Positions 5,292 through 13,177 of a stretch of DNA of 17,311 nucleotides are shown here, piece by piece. The notes under the pieces were generated by a model, which had not been told where the DNA came from, searched no databases, and saw only the letters and a list, made by a program, of their open reading frames with translations. The DNA is from Verrucomicrobiota bacterium (GTDB lineage: Bacteria > Verrucomicrobiota > Verrucomicrobiia > Verrucomicrobiales > Akkermansiaceae): NCBI GenBank assembly GCA_008932955.1, contig WBXE01000027.1, positions 1 through 17,311 of the forward strand, in the 5' to 3' direction. Each line of letters begins with the position of its first letter. The stretch's first letter is position 1. The translations under genes were made by a program, and so were the position numbers.

Positions 5292-7862
5292 CTAGACTTG
5301 GGCGGTGGCGGGCTGGGAATCCGGCTGGATTGAGGCGAACTGGAGTTCCTCGGAGTCGGGCTTGCGGGAGACGTTGACCAGTGACCCGGGTTTGACCTCA
5401 CCGCGGAGGATGGCCTCGGCAAGTGGATCTTCGAGGTAGCGCTCGACGGCGCGGCGCATTGGCCGCGCACCGTAAGCGGGATCGAAGCCTTTGGTGGCGA
5501 GCCAGGTGCGGGCGTCTTCGCTGAGAACGAAGACGATGTCCTTTTCGCGGAGTCGCTTGAGGAGTTTGTCCACTTCGAGATCCACAATTTGATTGAGATC
5601 GTTCTTTTCGAGCATGTGAAACACCACGATGTCGTCAAGGCGGTTGAGAAACTCAGGTTTGAAGAAGCGCTTGCTTTCTTCGAGGATCTTGCCCTTCATG
5701 CCCTCATGATCGGCCAGATCCTGGGTCATCGCGCCGAAGCCCAGGGTCGTCTGGCGCTTGATGTCGGAGGCCCCGACGTTGGAGGTCATGATGATGATGG
5801 TGTTGCGGAAGTCGATCTTGCGCCCTAACGAATCGGTGATGGTGCCTTCCTCGAGGATTTGCAGCATCAGGTTCATCACATCGGGATGGGCCTTTTCGAC
5901 TTCATCGAAGAGCACCACCGAATAGGGGCGGCGTCGCACGGCTTCGGAGAGTTGACCGCCTTCCTCATGCCCGATGTAGCCTGGTGGCGAACCGATGAGG
6001 CGCGAGGAGGTGAATTTTTCCATGTACTCAGACATGTCGATTTGGATGAGGGCATCCGCATCGCCGAACATGAACTCGGCGAGGTGGCGCGCCAGATAGG
6101 TTTTGCCGACGCCGGTGGGGCCGAGGAAGAGGAATGAACCGATGGGGCGGCGCGGGTCCTTGAGGTCGGCACGCGAGCGACGCAGGGCTTTGGAAATGGT
6201 GATGACGGCCTCGTTCTGACCGATGACACGGCCTTTGAGTTCTTCTTCCATCTTGAGGAGCTTTTCGGCTTCCTTTTCCTCCATGCGGCTCAGCGGCACG
6301 CCGGTCCATTTGGAAACCACCGCCATAATGTCGTCGTCGGTGACGGTGACGACGGTTTCCTCGGAGGAGGCACGCCAGTGCTTGAGGGTATCCTCGAGTT
6401 CTTTTTTGGTATGCTTTTCCGCGTCGCGCAAGGCGGCGGCTTTTTCAAAATCCTGTTCGGCAATGGCCGCTACCTTGTCGCGATTGATCAGGGCGATCTT
6501 CGCTTCGAAGTCCTTGATGACCGGCGGCCGGGTGAGCGTGCCGATGCGGGCGCGGGCTCCGGCTTCGTCCAGCACGTCGATGGCCTTGTCGGGCAGGAAG
6601 CGGGCGGTTAGATAGCGCGAGGTCAGCTTGACCGAGGCCTCGATGGCAGCAGGGGTGTACTTGGCCTTGTGGTGGCTTTCGTATTTTTCCTGGAGGCCTT
6701 GGAGGATTTTGATGGTGTCGCTGACGGAGGGTTCGTCGACCTTGACTTGTTGGAAGCGGCGTTCGAGGGCGGCATCCTTCTCGATGTGCTTGCGGAATTC
6801 GTTGAGGGTGGTGGCGCCGATGCATTGGAGTTCGGCGCGGCTGAGGGCCGGCTTGATGATGTTAGAAGCGTCCATGGTGCCCTCGGCGGAGCCGGCGCCG
6901 ACGATGGTGTGGAGTTCGTCGATGAAGAGGATGATGTTCTTGGCCTTGCGGATTTCATCCATCACTGCCTTGATGCGCTCCTCGAATTGGCCGCGGTACT
7001 TGGTGCCGGCGACCATCAGGGCGAGGTCGAGGGTGATGACCTTGCGGTCGCGGAGCAATTCGGGGACGTTGCCGCTGGCGATTTCCTGGGCGAGGCCTTC
7101 GACGATGGCGGTTTTGCCGACGCCGGCTTCGCCGATGAGCACGGGGTTATTTTTGGTGCGACGGCAGAGGATTTGGATGACCCGTTCAATCTCACTCTCG
7201 CGGCCAATGACAGGATCGAGGCCGCCCTCGCGGGCCACCTTGGTCAAATCGCGGCCGAAGGCATTGATGGCCGGGGTTTTGGTTTTGCCGGGGCTTTCCT
7301 GGCCCTGGGCTTGGCCTTGCGGTTTGCCTTGGGCTGGCGCATCGGCTTCCTCAAACGGGCCGTCGCCGTCTTCGAGATCGTCATCATCATCGTCGTCGTC
7401 ATCGTCGGCGTAATCCTCCGGCGAGAAATTCGGGTCGATTTCGGCGAGGATTTCGTTGCGGGTGCGCTGGATGTCCACTTCGAGTCGACGCAGGACGCGG
7501 GCGGCGATGCCCTCGCCTTCGCGCAGCAAGCCGAGGAGCAGATGCTCGGTGCCGACGTAGGAATGGTTGAGGGCCTTGGCCTCCTTGTTAGCAAAGGCCA
7601 AGACTTTTTTGACGCGCGGGGTGTAAGGGATGGTGCCGGTGGATTTTTGTGGGGGGCCGGAGCCGACCTCCTTTTCCACTTCCATGCGCACGGCTTCGAG
7701 TTCGAGGCCCATGTGTTGGAGGACGTTGACGGCGACACCCTGGCCGAGTTTGATGAGGCCCAGCAGCAAATGTTCGGTGCCGATGTAGGCGTGGCTGAAG
7801 CGGTCGGCCTCCTTGCGAGCCAAGGCGAGGACTTGTTGGGCGCGTGGGGTGAAGTTATTCAT
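5292..7862 (-). CDS. clpC: AAA+ unfoldase ClpC, ATPase subunit of the Clp protease
   Basis: ClpC unfolds substrates, including arginine-phosphorylated proteins in organisms with McsB, and threads them into ClpP. Of 856 residues, 1-145 hold the two Clp_N repeats (TPRAQQVLALA, TPRVKKVLAFA; each with GTEHLLLGL). Residues 153-190 form an unusual linker with ten consecutive aspartates and a Gln/Gly-rich stretch. The first AAA+ domain has Walker A GEAGVGKT (244-251) and Walker B LFIDE (312-316). A UVR-type coiled segment lies near 452-486. The second domain has GPTGVGKT (581-588), LFDE (651-654) and the ClpP-docking loop LGFG (707-710). Its ATG overlaps the mcsB stop (ATGA), so the two are translationally coupled. 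Compared with ClpA or ClpB, the UVR insert, the LGF loop and the neighbours favour ClpC. Confidence 0.97.
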   Translation of the reverse strand: MNNFTPRAQQVLALARKEADRFSHAYIGTEHLLLGLIKLGQGVAVNVLQHMGLELEAVRMEVEKEVGSGPPQKSTGTIPYTPRVKKVLAFANKEAKALNHSYVGTEHLLLGLLREGEGIAARVLRRLEVDIQRTRNEILAEIDPNFSPEDYADDDDDDDDDDLEDGDGPFEEADAPAQGKPQGQAQGQESPGKTKTPAINAFGRDLTKVAREGGLDPVIGRESEIERVIQILCRRTKNNPVLIGEAGVGKTAIVEGLAQEIASGNVPELLRDRKVITLDLALMVAGTKYRGQFEERIKAVMDEIRKAKNIILFIDELHTIVGAGSAEGTMDASNIIKPALSRAELQCIGATTLNEFRKHIEKDAALERRFQQVKVDEPSVSDTIKILQGLQEKYESHHKAKYTPAAIEASVKLTSRYLTARFLPDKAIDVLDEAGARARIGTLTRPPVIKDFEAKIALINRDKVAAIAEQDFEKAAALRDAEKHTKKELEDTLKHWRASSEETVVTVTDDDIMAVVSKWTGVPLSRMEEKEAEKLLKMEEELKGRVIGQNEAVITISKALRRSRADLKDPRRPIGSFLFLGPTGVGKTYLARHLAEFMFGDADALIQIDMSEYMEKFTSSRLIGSPPGYIGHEEGGQLSEAVRRRPYSVVLFDEVEKAHPDVMNLMLQILEEGTITDSLGRKIDFRNTIIIMTSNVGASDIKRQTTLGFGAMTQDLADHEGMKGKILEESKRFFKPEFLNRLDDIVVFHMLEKNDLNQIVDLEVDKLLKRLREKDIVFVLSEDARTWLATKGFDPAYGARPMRRAVERYLEDPLAEAILRGEVKPGSLVNVSRKPDSEELQFASIQPDSQPATAQV

Positions 7863-8992
7863 AATTCGTCAGGGGGGTTGGCAGGGGCCGTCGCGGAGGG
7901 TGGGTGACCAAGGGATGGGGTACTGGTATCCGAGGATTGGAGGGATTGCAAGCGGGAGCGGACGATTTGGGCGCGGATAGAATCGCGTTCTTCGGGGGAG
8001 AGTTTGCGCAGGGCGTGCAATTGCAAATGGGCCGGCTGAATGTCCATCAAGAGCGAATCGCACAGCAGGATCGTGTCGGCCGCAAAAAACCCCAGACTGC
8101 CTCCCAAGCGCAATAACGACAGGTGGTTGAGAGCCTCCTTGGAGTCGATGATGTGGGCATGGCGCAACACGCCGTAGGCCCGACCGATTTTGTCGGCGAC
8201 CATTTCCGGATCGTCTTCGACGAGTTTTTCACGGGCGTTTTGCTCGTGTTGGGCGACTTGGCCGATGACCCTCTCGAGCCGCCGGATGATGGTTTCCTCG
8301 CTCTCGCCGAGGGTCGATTGGTTGGAGATTTGATAGAGGTGACCCAGCGACTCGGTGCCTTCGCCGTAGAGGCCGCGCACGGCCAGGCCGATTTTGCCGA
8401 CGGCTTGGAGGACCTGGCCGATTTGGTCGCTGAGCACCAAGCCTGGCAAGTGCAACATCACCGAGGCGCGCAAACCGGTGCCCAGATTGGTAGGGCAGGT
8501 GGTGAGGTAGCCGAGGGAGGGGTCGAAGGCGAATTCGAGGGTGGCTTCCAGTTCGGTATCCAAGGCGGTAAGCGCCTCGTAGGCTGTGGCGAGTTGGAGG
8601 CCGGGGCGGATCGCCTGCATGCGCAGGTGGTCTTCCTCGTTGAGCATGAAACTAAACGACTGGCGGCGTTCGATGACCACGGCGGAGCCCTCGCCGCGGG
8701 CGGCGTGTTCGCGCGAGACGAGGTGGCGCTCGACGAGCACCTGTTTCTGGACTGAGGAAAGCTCGCTGAGTTCCTGCGAGAAAGCGTCCTTCATCACGGA
8801 GAGCGCCTCGATGGAGGGGCGCATTAATTCGAGTGCCAGAGCGCGCTGCTCGCGTTTGGCCCAGCCAGGAAATGGCTGGCGGCGCAGGTTGCGCGCCAAA
8901 CGGATCCGCGAGGTGAGCACCGCTCCATGTGCAGCCGCGCCACCGGTCATCCAATCGGCGGGATTTTTGATCAGAGTGGAAAAACGCATCAT
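7859..8992 (-). CDS. mcsB: Protein-arginine kinase McsB
   Basis: McsB phosphorylates arginine side chains, marking damaged proteins for ClpC-ClpP. The 377-residue product follows the family's ~360, with a Ser/Pro-rich tail of about 25 extra residues. It keeps the phosphagen-kinase-like catalytic motifs: TSRIRLARN (27-35), LNEEDHLRM (117-125) and CPTNLGTGLRASVM (166-179, with the conserved Cys166), plus GEGTESLGHLYQISNQ (210-225). RDS at 336-338 corresponds in position to the phospho-arginine receptor site described for Bacillus-type McsB, which suggests allosteric activation is kept. Two consecutive ATGs (8992 and 8989) could both start it. The first overlaps the mcsA stop as ATGA, and its own stop overlaps clpC in the same manner. 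Confidence 0.96.
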   Translation of the reverse strand: MMRFSTLIKNPADWMTGGAAAHGAVLTSRIRLARNLRRQPFPGWAKREQRALALELMRPSIEALSVMKDAFSQELSELSSVQKQVLVERHLVSREHAARGEGSAVVIERRQSFSFMLNEEDHLRMQAIRPGLQLATAYEALTALDTELEATLEFAFDPSLGYLTTCPTNLGTGLRASVMLHLPGLVLSDQIGQVLQAVGKIGLAVRGLYGEGTESLGHLYQISNQSTLGESEETIIRRLERVIGQVAQHEQNAREKLVEDDPEMVADKIGRAYGVLRHAHIIDSKEALNHLSLLRLGGSLGFFAADTILLCDSLLMDIQPAHLQLHALRKLSPEERDSIRAQIVRSRLQSLQSSDTSTPSLGHPPSATAPANPPDEL

Positions 8993-9498
8993 GGCAAGGC
9001 GAGGGTGTGGATTTCATCGCGGATGCCGGCGGCCTCCTCGTAATTTTCCGAGGCGACGGCATGTTCGAGTCGCGAGCGCAAGTCTTGGAGTCGTTGGTGC
9101 TTGAATTGCAGGGCCATGAGGCCTTCGGGAACCTTGCCAACATGGCTGGCTCCCTTGTGCATACCCCGCAACATCGGCGAAATTTCCTCCCGGAACATCG
9201 TGTAACACTCGGCACAACCAAAGCGCCGAACCCGCCGCAAATCCTCCAGCGTGAAGCCACAGGCCGGGCAAGTCTTGTTGCCGCCGACGCTGCTGCTGGC
9301 AGGCACTTGGCCGCCGGTCAGCCCCCCCAGCTCGCCAGTGATTCCGCCTAGCAGCAAGTCTGCTAGCGAGAAGCCCGTCGGGTCGGTTACCCCGCGCTCC
9401 TTGGCGCAGGTTTCGCACAGGCTTACCTTCTTCATCTGCCCGTCAACGAGCTGGGTGAGGAAGACGCTGGCCTTCGAATCGCAAAAGTCACATTTCAT
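8989..9498 (-). CDS. mcsA: McsA-type zinc-finger activator of McsB, with UVR domain
   Basis: McsA binds McsB and stimulates its arginine-kinase activity. The 169-residue protein has four CxxC pairs, C3/C6, C28/C31, C77/C80 and C95/C98, enough for two zinc sites. They are separated by a Gly-rich linker (GGITGELGGLTGG). The C-terminus (about 130-165) is a UvrB/UvrC-type UVR coiled segment ending in YEEAAGIRDEI, as in known McsA (about 185 residues in Bacillus). The start ATG 9496-9498 opens directly with the first zinc motif (MKCDFC). It is the first gene of mcsA-mcsB-clpC. No CtsR gene precedes it and no CtsR heptad box was seen, so control of this operon must differ from the Firmicute model. 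Confidence 0.94.
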   Translation of the reverse strand: MKCDFCDSKASVFLTQLVDGQMKKVSLCETCAKERGVTDPTGFSLADLLLGGITGELGGLTGGQVPASSSVGGNKTCPACGFTLEDLRRVRRFGCAECYTMFREEISPMLRGMHKGASHVGKVPEGLMALQFKHQRLQDLRSRLEHAVASENYEEAAGIRDEIHTLALP

Positions 9499-9536
9499 AT
9501 CCGGACAAGCCTAGGTGGGCGCGCTGCTGGATGCCA

Positions 9537-9570
9537 CGAAAAAGCCGTCGCCACGGACGGATTTTTTTCG
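9537..9570 (-). terminator. Hairpin terminator after ilvE (flanked by A/T tracts, potentially bidirectional)
   Basis: GACGG (9556-9560) and CCGTC (9545-9549) pair around a six-base loop. After one mismatch the stem continues through an A-tract/T-tract. On the minus strand the hairpin ends in TTTTT, six bases past the ilvE stop, as expected for an intrinsic terminator. The other side has T7, so it could also work on the plus strand. It separates ilvE from mcsA, implying a separate mcsA promoter in the short gap. Confidence 0.6.
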
Positions 9571-9575
9571 TTCTC

Positions 9576-10445
9576 TCAGGTGCATGGGGTGCCGCTGGTT
9601 TGGGTGAGTTGTTTGAAAGCCTCGATAAAGCGGCGGGTCAGGGGGCCGGGCTGGCCGTTGCCGATGCTGCGGCGGTCGAGCGACACCACCGGGATGACCT
9701 CCGCGGCAGTGCCGGTGAGGAAACATTCATCGGCGATGAAAATTTCGTAGCGGGTGAGCGAGCGTTCCTGGAATGGGATGCCGAGGGAGGCGGCCAATTC
9801 GAGGATGACGCCGCGGGTGATGCCATCCAGCGCGCCATCACTGATGAGCGGGGTGAGCAAAACGCCGTTTTTTATGATGAAGAGGTTGTCGCCGGTGCAC
9901 TCGGCAACATAGCCCTGCTCGTTGAGCATGATCGCTTCCAGCGCGTTGGCTTGAATCGCCTCCACCTTGGCCATGATGTTGTTAAGGTAATTGAGGCTTT
10001 TGACTTGCGGCATCAGCGCGCCGGGTGCCGGCCGGCGGGTGGCGCAGGTGATCAGGGCGAGGCCGTTGGTGTAGTGTTCCTCCGGATAGAGCTTGATCGT
10101 CGAGACAATGATGAACATCGACGGCCGCGGACACAGGTACGGATTGAGGCCCAGCTCGCCACAGCCGCGGGTGACCACCAAGCGGATGTAGCCGTCGCTC
10201 AGGCCGTTGGCGGCCACCGTCTCGCAGGTGAAGCGGCAAATATCCTCCTGGCTCCAGGGTGGGTTGAGTACGATTGCGCGGGCCGAGTCGAAGAGCCGCC
10301 GGATGTGGTCTTCCAAGCGGAAAATGCGGCCGTTATAAAACCGGATCCCCTCAAAAACCCCGTCGCCATAGAGCAGGCCGTGATCAAAGACTGAGATCTT
10401 CGCTGCCGATTCGTCCACCAGATTGCCGTCGAGCCAAATTTTCAT
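9576..10445 (-). CDS. ilvE: Branched-chain amino acid aminotransferase (class IV, PLP-dependent)
   Basis: This enzyme transfers the amino group from glutamate to the 2-oxo acids of Leu, Ile and Val, the last step of their synthesis, in the cytoplasm. The 289-residue length is normal for bacterial fold-type IV enzymes. Visible landmarks are FDHGLLYGDGVFEG (20-33), YIRLVVTRGCGELGLNP, the PLP-lysine region QVKSLNYLNN with Lys149, and the cofactor-phosphate site AECTGDNLF. The start ATG 10443-10445 gives the family start MKIWLDGNLV. The motifs favour BCAT over D-amino-acid aminotransferase or aminodeoxychorismate lyase, but substrate choice in class IV is not fully readable from sequence. It is co-directional with purCE, 263 bp downstream, and has a candidate promoter of its own. 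Confidence 0.9.
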   Translation of the reverse strand: MKIWLDGNLVDESAAKISVFDHGLLYGDGVFEGIRFYNGRIFRLEDHIRRLFDSARAIVLNPPWSQEDICRFTCETVAANGLSDGYIRLVVTRGCGELGLNPYLCPRPSMFIIVSTIKLYPEEHYTNGLALITCATRRPAPGALMPQVKSLNYLNNIMAKVEAIQANALEAIMLNEQGYVAECTGDNLFIIKNGVLLTPLISDGALDGITRGVILELAASLGIPFQERSLTRYEIFIADECFLTGTAAEVIPVVSLDRRSIGNGQPGPLTRRFIEAFKQLTQTSGTPCT

Positions 10446-10516
10446 GAGTGTGTGTGGCCGGAGCCTAGGCGACCGTCCGCCCGTGGCAAGCGGCAGATTG
10501 CAAAATCACGTTTTTT

Positions 10517-10544
10517 TGTATAAATGCAACGGCTGGGCGGCAAA
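10517..10544 (-). promoter_or_regulatory. Candidate promoter of ilvE
   Basis: On the minus strand TTTGCC (10539-10544) and TATACA (10517-10522) are separated by 16 bp, next to an A-rich tract. Initiation here would give a leader of about 65 nt before the ilvE ATG. It is a sigma70-like match judged by eye only. Confidence 0.35.
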
Positions 10545-10612
10545 TCCGCGGTGGGCGGCAGCTTGTCATTGTGCGCTGCTGTGCGCGATAGCGATGAAAA
10601 GCCACAAGGAGC

Positions 10613-10675
10613 AGGGACCTTAATGTCCCTTCTTCCTCTGCAGATATCCTTAGAAGAGGCGACAGTAAGGTCGCC
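10613..10675. repeat. Inverted pair of 18-bp palindromes with conserved CTTA(A/C)T loop
   Basis: AGGGAC-CTTAAT-GTCCCT lies at 10613-10630 on the plus strand. GGCGAC-CTTACT-GTCGCC lies at 10658-10675 when read on the minus strand. Both have a 6-bp perfect stem and nearly the same six-base loop. The stem-distal triplets differ, but with matching changes on both arms (AGG/CCT against GGC/GCC). The 27-bp spacer and inverted arrangement recall BIME-type REP pairs. It lies between the purCE stop and the ilvE promoter. The rest of the 263-bp gap shows no gene. Confidence 0.75.
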
Positions 10676-10708
10676 GCTCCTCATGAAAGCCCATGTAATG
10701 ACAAGCGC

Positions 10709-12016
10709 CTACTCCAGTACGACGACATTGGTGCCGCGCTCCTCGATGGAGTAGCGCAGGCAGGCGTGGAGCTGGGGGTTGTGCAGGGCGAGAATGCCGA
10801 GGGCGGCGAGGGCGGCGTTGGTCGGGTTGAGCACGGTCATCACTGGCACCTTGCTGGGCGTGCGCAACGACGACCAGACATCGTCGGGGAAGCTTGCGTA
10901 ATGGGCTGGGATGGTGATGACCGGCACGCTGGTGGCGGCGGAGAGCGTGGGTCCCGCACCGTTGGACATGCCGATGCAGGCGATGATCACGCAATCGGGC
11001 TGCTCCTGAGTGAGCCGCGCCAATTCCAGCATGCCCCGGACTGGTTCCTTGTGCACCGAACAGGCGATCTGGATGGTGGGAACCAGGCCCTCCGACAGCC
11101 GTGCGACGGCCTCGGCGAGTGGCCCGAGATCGTCGGTGGGCGAGCCTGCCCACAGGATCACCCGCTGGCGCGGCAGTCTGAAGCGCGCGGTGATGCTCTC
11201 GACGTGTTGGTAGCTCCTAACGACATCCGACAACTCGCCGCCATCCCGATAGATTTGCTTATCGATGTAGGCGCCGTCTTCCAGCACGCGCCAGGAATCA
11301 TTGTCGATGACGTCGGCGAGGAGCAGTTGGCCGGCGGGGTCGCGGCCAAATTCGACCTTCATATCGACGAGCTTGCGGCCTTCGAGTTGCCAGGCTTTTT
11401 CGAGGACGAGAAACGTTTGGCGGGCGCGGCGGGACATTTCCCCGAATAGCGCGCTTTCGCCCGGTTGGCTGAATACCTCGCTATCCGCCAGCACGAGAAA
11501 CGGCTGCTGGGTGGCAAACGGCAGGGCGGGGTGGAACAGACTGATGGTGGCCTCCGCCTCGTTCCAAATCATGTAGGGGTCGTCGCAGGTGAGGTCGTGC
11601 TCGTGCCAGCGGCGGTCCTGGGTCTTGAGGAAAAACTCGACGACGAGCTTGGAAAACAGGTGGCCCTTGGCGAGGTGCGGGGCGCGTTTGAGAAAGGAAC
11701 CGTGCGCCTCGCGGCGGGTGACCACCTCGTAGGGCAGCATCTGGCAATTCGGCGCGATGAACCAATCCGGCCCGCCCTGGGCGTCGAAGGCCACCGGGAT
11801 CTGGCTGTCTTTGAGCAAACGAAACACATTGCAGGCGGTCTGCGTGGCAATGCGTCCCTTGTCCGGAATGACGTCGTGCTTGGCTCCGTCGCCAGCCGTG
11901 ATGTCGTCTTTGGCTAACAAAATCACCCGGCTCGGGTCATCCTTTTTCTCGATAATGCACTTGGTTTTCCCTTCGGCAAGCGTGCGGCCCAGTAGCGGTG
12001 TGAGGTCGGTGTGCAT
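10709..12016 (-). CDS. Bifunctional PurC-PurE fusion: SAICAR synthetase and AIR carboxylase (PAICS-like)
   Basis: Two consecutive purine-synthesis steps are joined in one 435-residue cytoplasmic protein. The N-terminal domain (1-270) is SAICAR synthetase: EGKTK (15-19), DDITAGDGAKHD (37-48), HGSFLKR, KLVDMKVEFG (215-224), LADVIDNDSWR (233-243) and DKQIYRDGG. The C-terminal domain (about 284-425) is a PurE: ILWAGSPTDDLGPL, SVHKEPVRGML, IGMSNGAGPTLSA and DDVWSSLRTPS. The domain order, the LADVIDNDSWR and DVWSSLR motifs and the total length closely match animal PAICS (about 425 residues). That implies the class II PurE that uses CO2 directly, rather than bacterial N5-CAIR mutase. The start ATG 12014-12016 precedes the family start; the frame stays open further upstream only antisense to hprK. 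Divergent from hprK. Confidence 0.93.
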   Translation of the reverse strand: MHTDLTPLLGRTLAEGKTKCIIEKKDDPSRVILLAKDDITAGDGAKHDVIPDKGRIATQTACNVFRLLKDSQIPVAFDAQGGPDWFIAPNCQMLPYEVVTRREAHGSFLKRAPHLAKGHLFSKLVVEFFLKTQDRRWHEHDLTCDDPYMIWNEAEATISLFHPALPFATQQPFLVLADSEVFSQPGESALFGEMSRRARQTFLVLEKAWQLEGRKLVDMKVEFGRDPAGQLLLADVIDNDSWRVLEDGAYIDKQIYRDGGELSDVVRSYQHVESITARFRLPRQRVILWAGSPTDDLGPLAEAVARLSEGLVPTIQIACSVHKEPVRGMLELARLTQEQPDCVIIACIGMSNGAGPTLSAATSVPVITIPAHYASFPDDVWSSLRTPSKVPVMTVLNPTNAALAALGILALHNPQLHACLRYSIEERGTNVVVLE

Positions 12017-12081
12017 GGCGCGGCGAACCTGCCAGCGGCGGCCGGGGGCGTCAAGTCCCAGAGTTTTTGCTCGCGGAATTT

Positions 12082-12109
12082 TTGCGTGTCGAGAGGTCTT
12101 GAATATGCT
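12082..12109 (+). promoter_or_regulatory. Candidate promoter of hprK in the purCE-hprK divergent region
   Basis: TTGCGT (12082-12087) and TATGCT (12104-12109) are spaced by 16 bp on the plus strand. Transcription would begin near 12116, giving an almost leaderless hprK mRNA with the ATG at 12122. That agrees with the lack of a clear Shine-Dalgarno sequence. The divergent purCE promoter must lie in the same 105-bp interval but is not recognised. Confidence 0.3.
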
Positions 12110-12121
12110 TGAGTGCCGGCC

Positions 12122-13126
12122 ATGCCCCCACAACGCGTTAAAACGGTTGCCTCGATCTCGGTTGGTGAGTTCTTCAAAAACCATGCCGAAAAGCTCAATC
12201 TCGTCCTGCTGGGCCACGAAGTCGGGTTCGACCGGCCTATCAGCGAGCCGGCGATGAACCGGCCGGGACTCGCCTTGGCCGGCTTTTTCTCCTACTTTGC
12301 TCCCAAACGCGTACAAGTGCTCGGCAACTCGGAGTTGTCCTATCTGAAAAAATTGCCCGATGCGTTGCGCTCGGACCGGTTTCGGCGCATGTGTGACCGC
12401 GAGATTCCCTGCATCGTGGTGGCCCGCAGTGCGGATCTGGGCGACGACTTGTTGCAAGTGGCCAACCATCAGGGCATCCCGGTATTTGGCACCTCGATGG
12501 TGACGATGAATTTCCTCAATGCCGCTACCATCCGTCTGGAGCATGAATTTGCCCCCAGCGTGACGGTGCACGGCTGCATGGTGGACATGCGCGGCATCGG
12601 CATTCTCATCATCGGCAAGAGCGGCGCGGGCAAAAGCGAAACCGCCATCGGTCTGATCGAGCGCGGAGCCTCGCTGGTGGCTGACGACATGGTATCTATC
12701 AAATACGTCGGCGGTGAGTTGGTGGCCACGGCGCCGGCCCTGTCGCGCGGCTACATGGAGATTCGCGGTATTGGCATCATTAATATCGCCAACCTTTACG
12801 GCCTCACCTCGATCCGCCCCGATAAACGCCTCGATCTGGTGGTCTTGCTCAAACCCGGCACCGACCTCAACGAGGTGGATCGCTGCGGCATGCAACAGGA
12901 TACCTACGAAATCCTCGGCCAGCACGTCGTTCAGGTCGAGGTGCCCGTCGGCCCCGGCCGCGACACCGCACGCATGGTCACCATCGCCGCCCTGGACCAA
13001 CAACTCCGCAGCCTCGGCTACAACATGGCCGATGAATTCAACGAGCGGCTCATCAGTCACATGTCCGGCGGCCGCCCCATGCAGAGCGGTCCACCCGCGC
13101 CCCGCCGACCCCCACCTGCGACCTGA
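12122..13126 (+). CDS. hprK: HPr kinase/phosphorylase
   Basis: HprK phosphorylates or dephosphorylates the regulatory serine of HPr-like PTS carriers, linking metabolic state to regulation. The 334-residue protein has the HprK N-terminal domain (FFKNHAEKLNLVLL; IPVFGT) and a kinase domain with H150-G (TVHGCMVDMRGIG), Walker A GKSGAGKS (165-172) followed by E173, VADD, and the signature EIRGIGI (213-219). The family is usually about 310 residues. A Pro-rich tail (SGPPAPRRPPPAT) is extra. ATG 12122 is preferred, since GTG 12113 adds only three residues and neither has a clear SD. No HPr or other PTS gene lies in the window. In Gram-negative bacteria with incomplete PTS, HprK usually has a regulatory role, which is likely here. 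Confidence 0.95.
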   Translation: MPPQRVKTVASISVGEFFKNHAEKLNLVLLGHEVGFDRPISEPAMNRPGLALAGFFSYFAPKRVQVLGNSELSYLKKLPDALRSDRFRRMCDREIPCIVVARSADLGDDLLQVANHQGIPVFGTSMVTMNFLNAATIRLEHEFAPSVTVHGCMVDMRGIGILIIGKSGAGKSETAIGLIERGASLVADDMVSIKYVGGELVATAPALSRGYMEIRGIGIINIANLYGLTSIRPDKRLDLVVLLKPGTDLNEVDRCGMQQDTYEILGQHVVQVEVPVGPGRDTARMVTIAALDQQLRSLGYNMADEFNERLISHMSGGRPMQSGPPAPRRPPPAT

Positions 13127-13177
13127 CCCTGACGTGGCTAGCGAGCCAAGACAAGGGGTCTGCACAGGAGAGCCATC

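Noticed and set aside
6669..7907. 412-codon plus-strand frame opposite clpC
   Set aside because: Low-complexity, hydrophobic and acidic composition mirrors ClpC codons; no domain recognised.
12017..13165. The purCE reading frame stays open for about 380 more codons upstream, antisense to hprK
   Set aside because: It lacks family similarity beyond the PurC start at 12016 and lies opposite a clear hprK gene; a long antisense frame is expected in GC-rich coding DNA.
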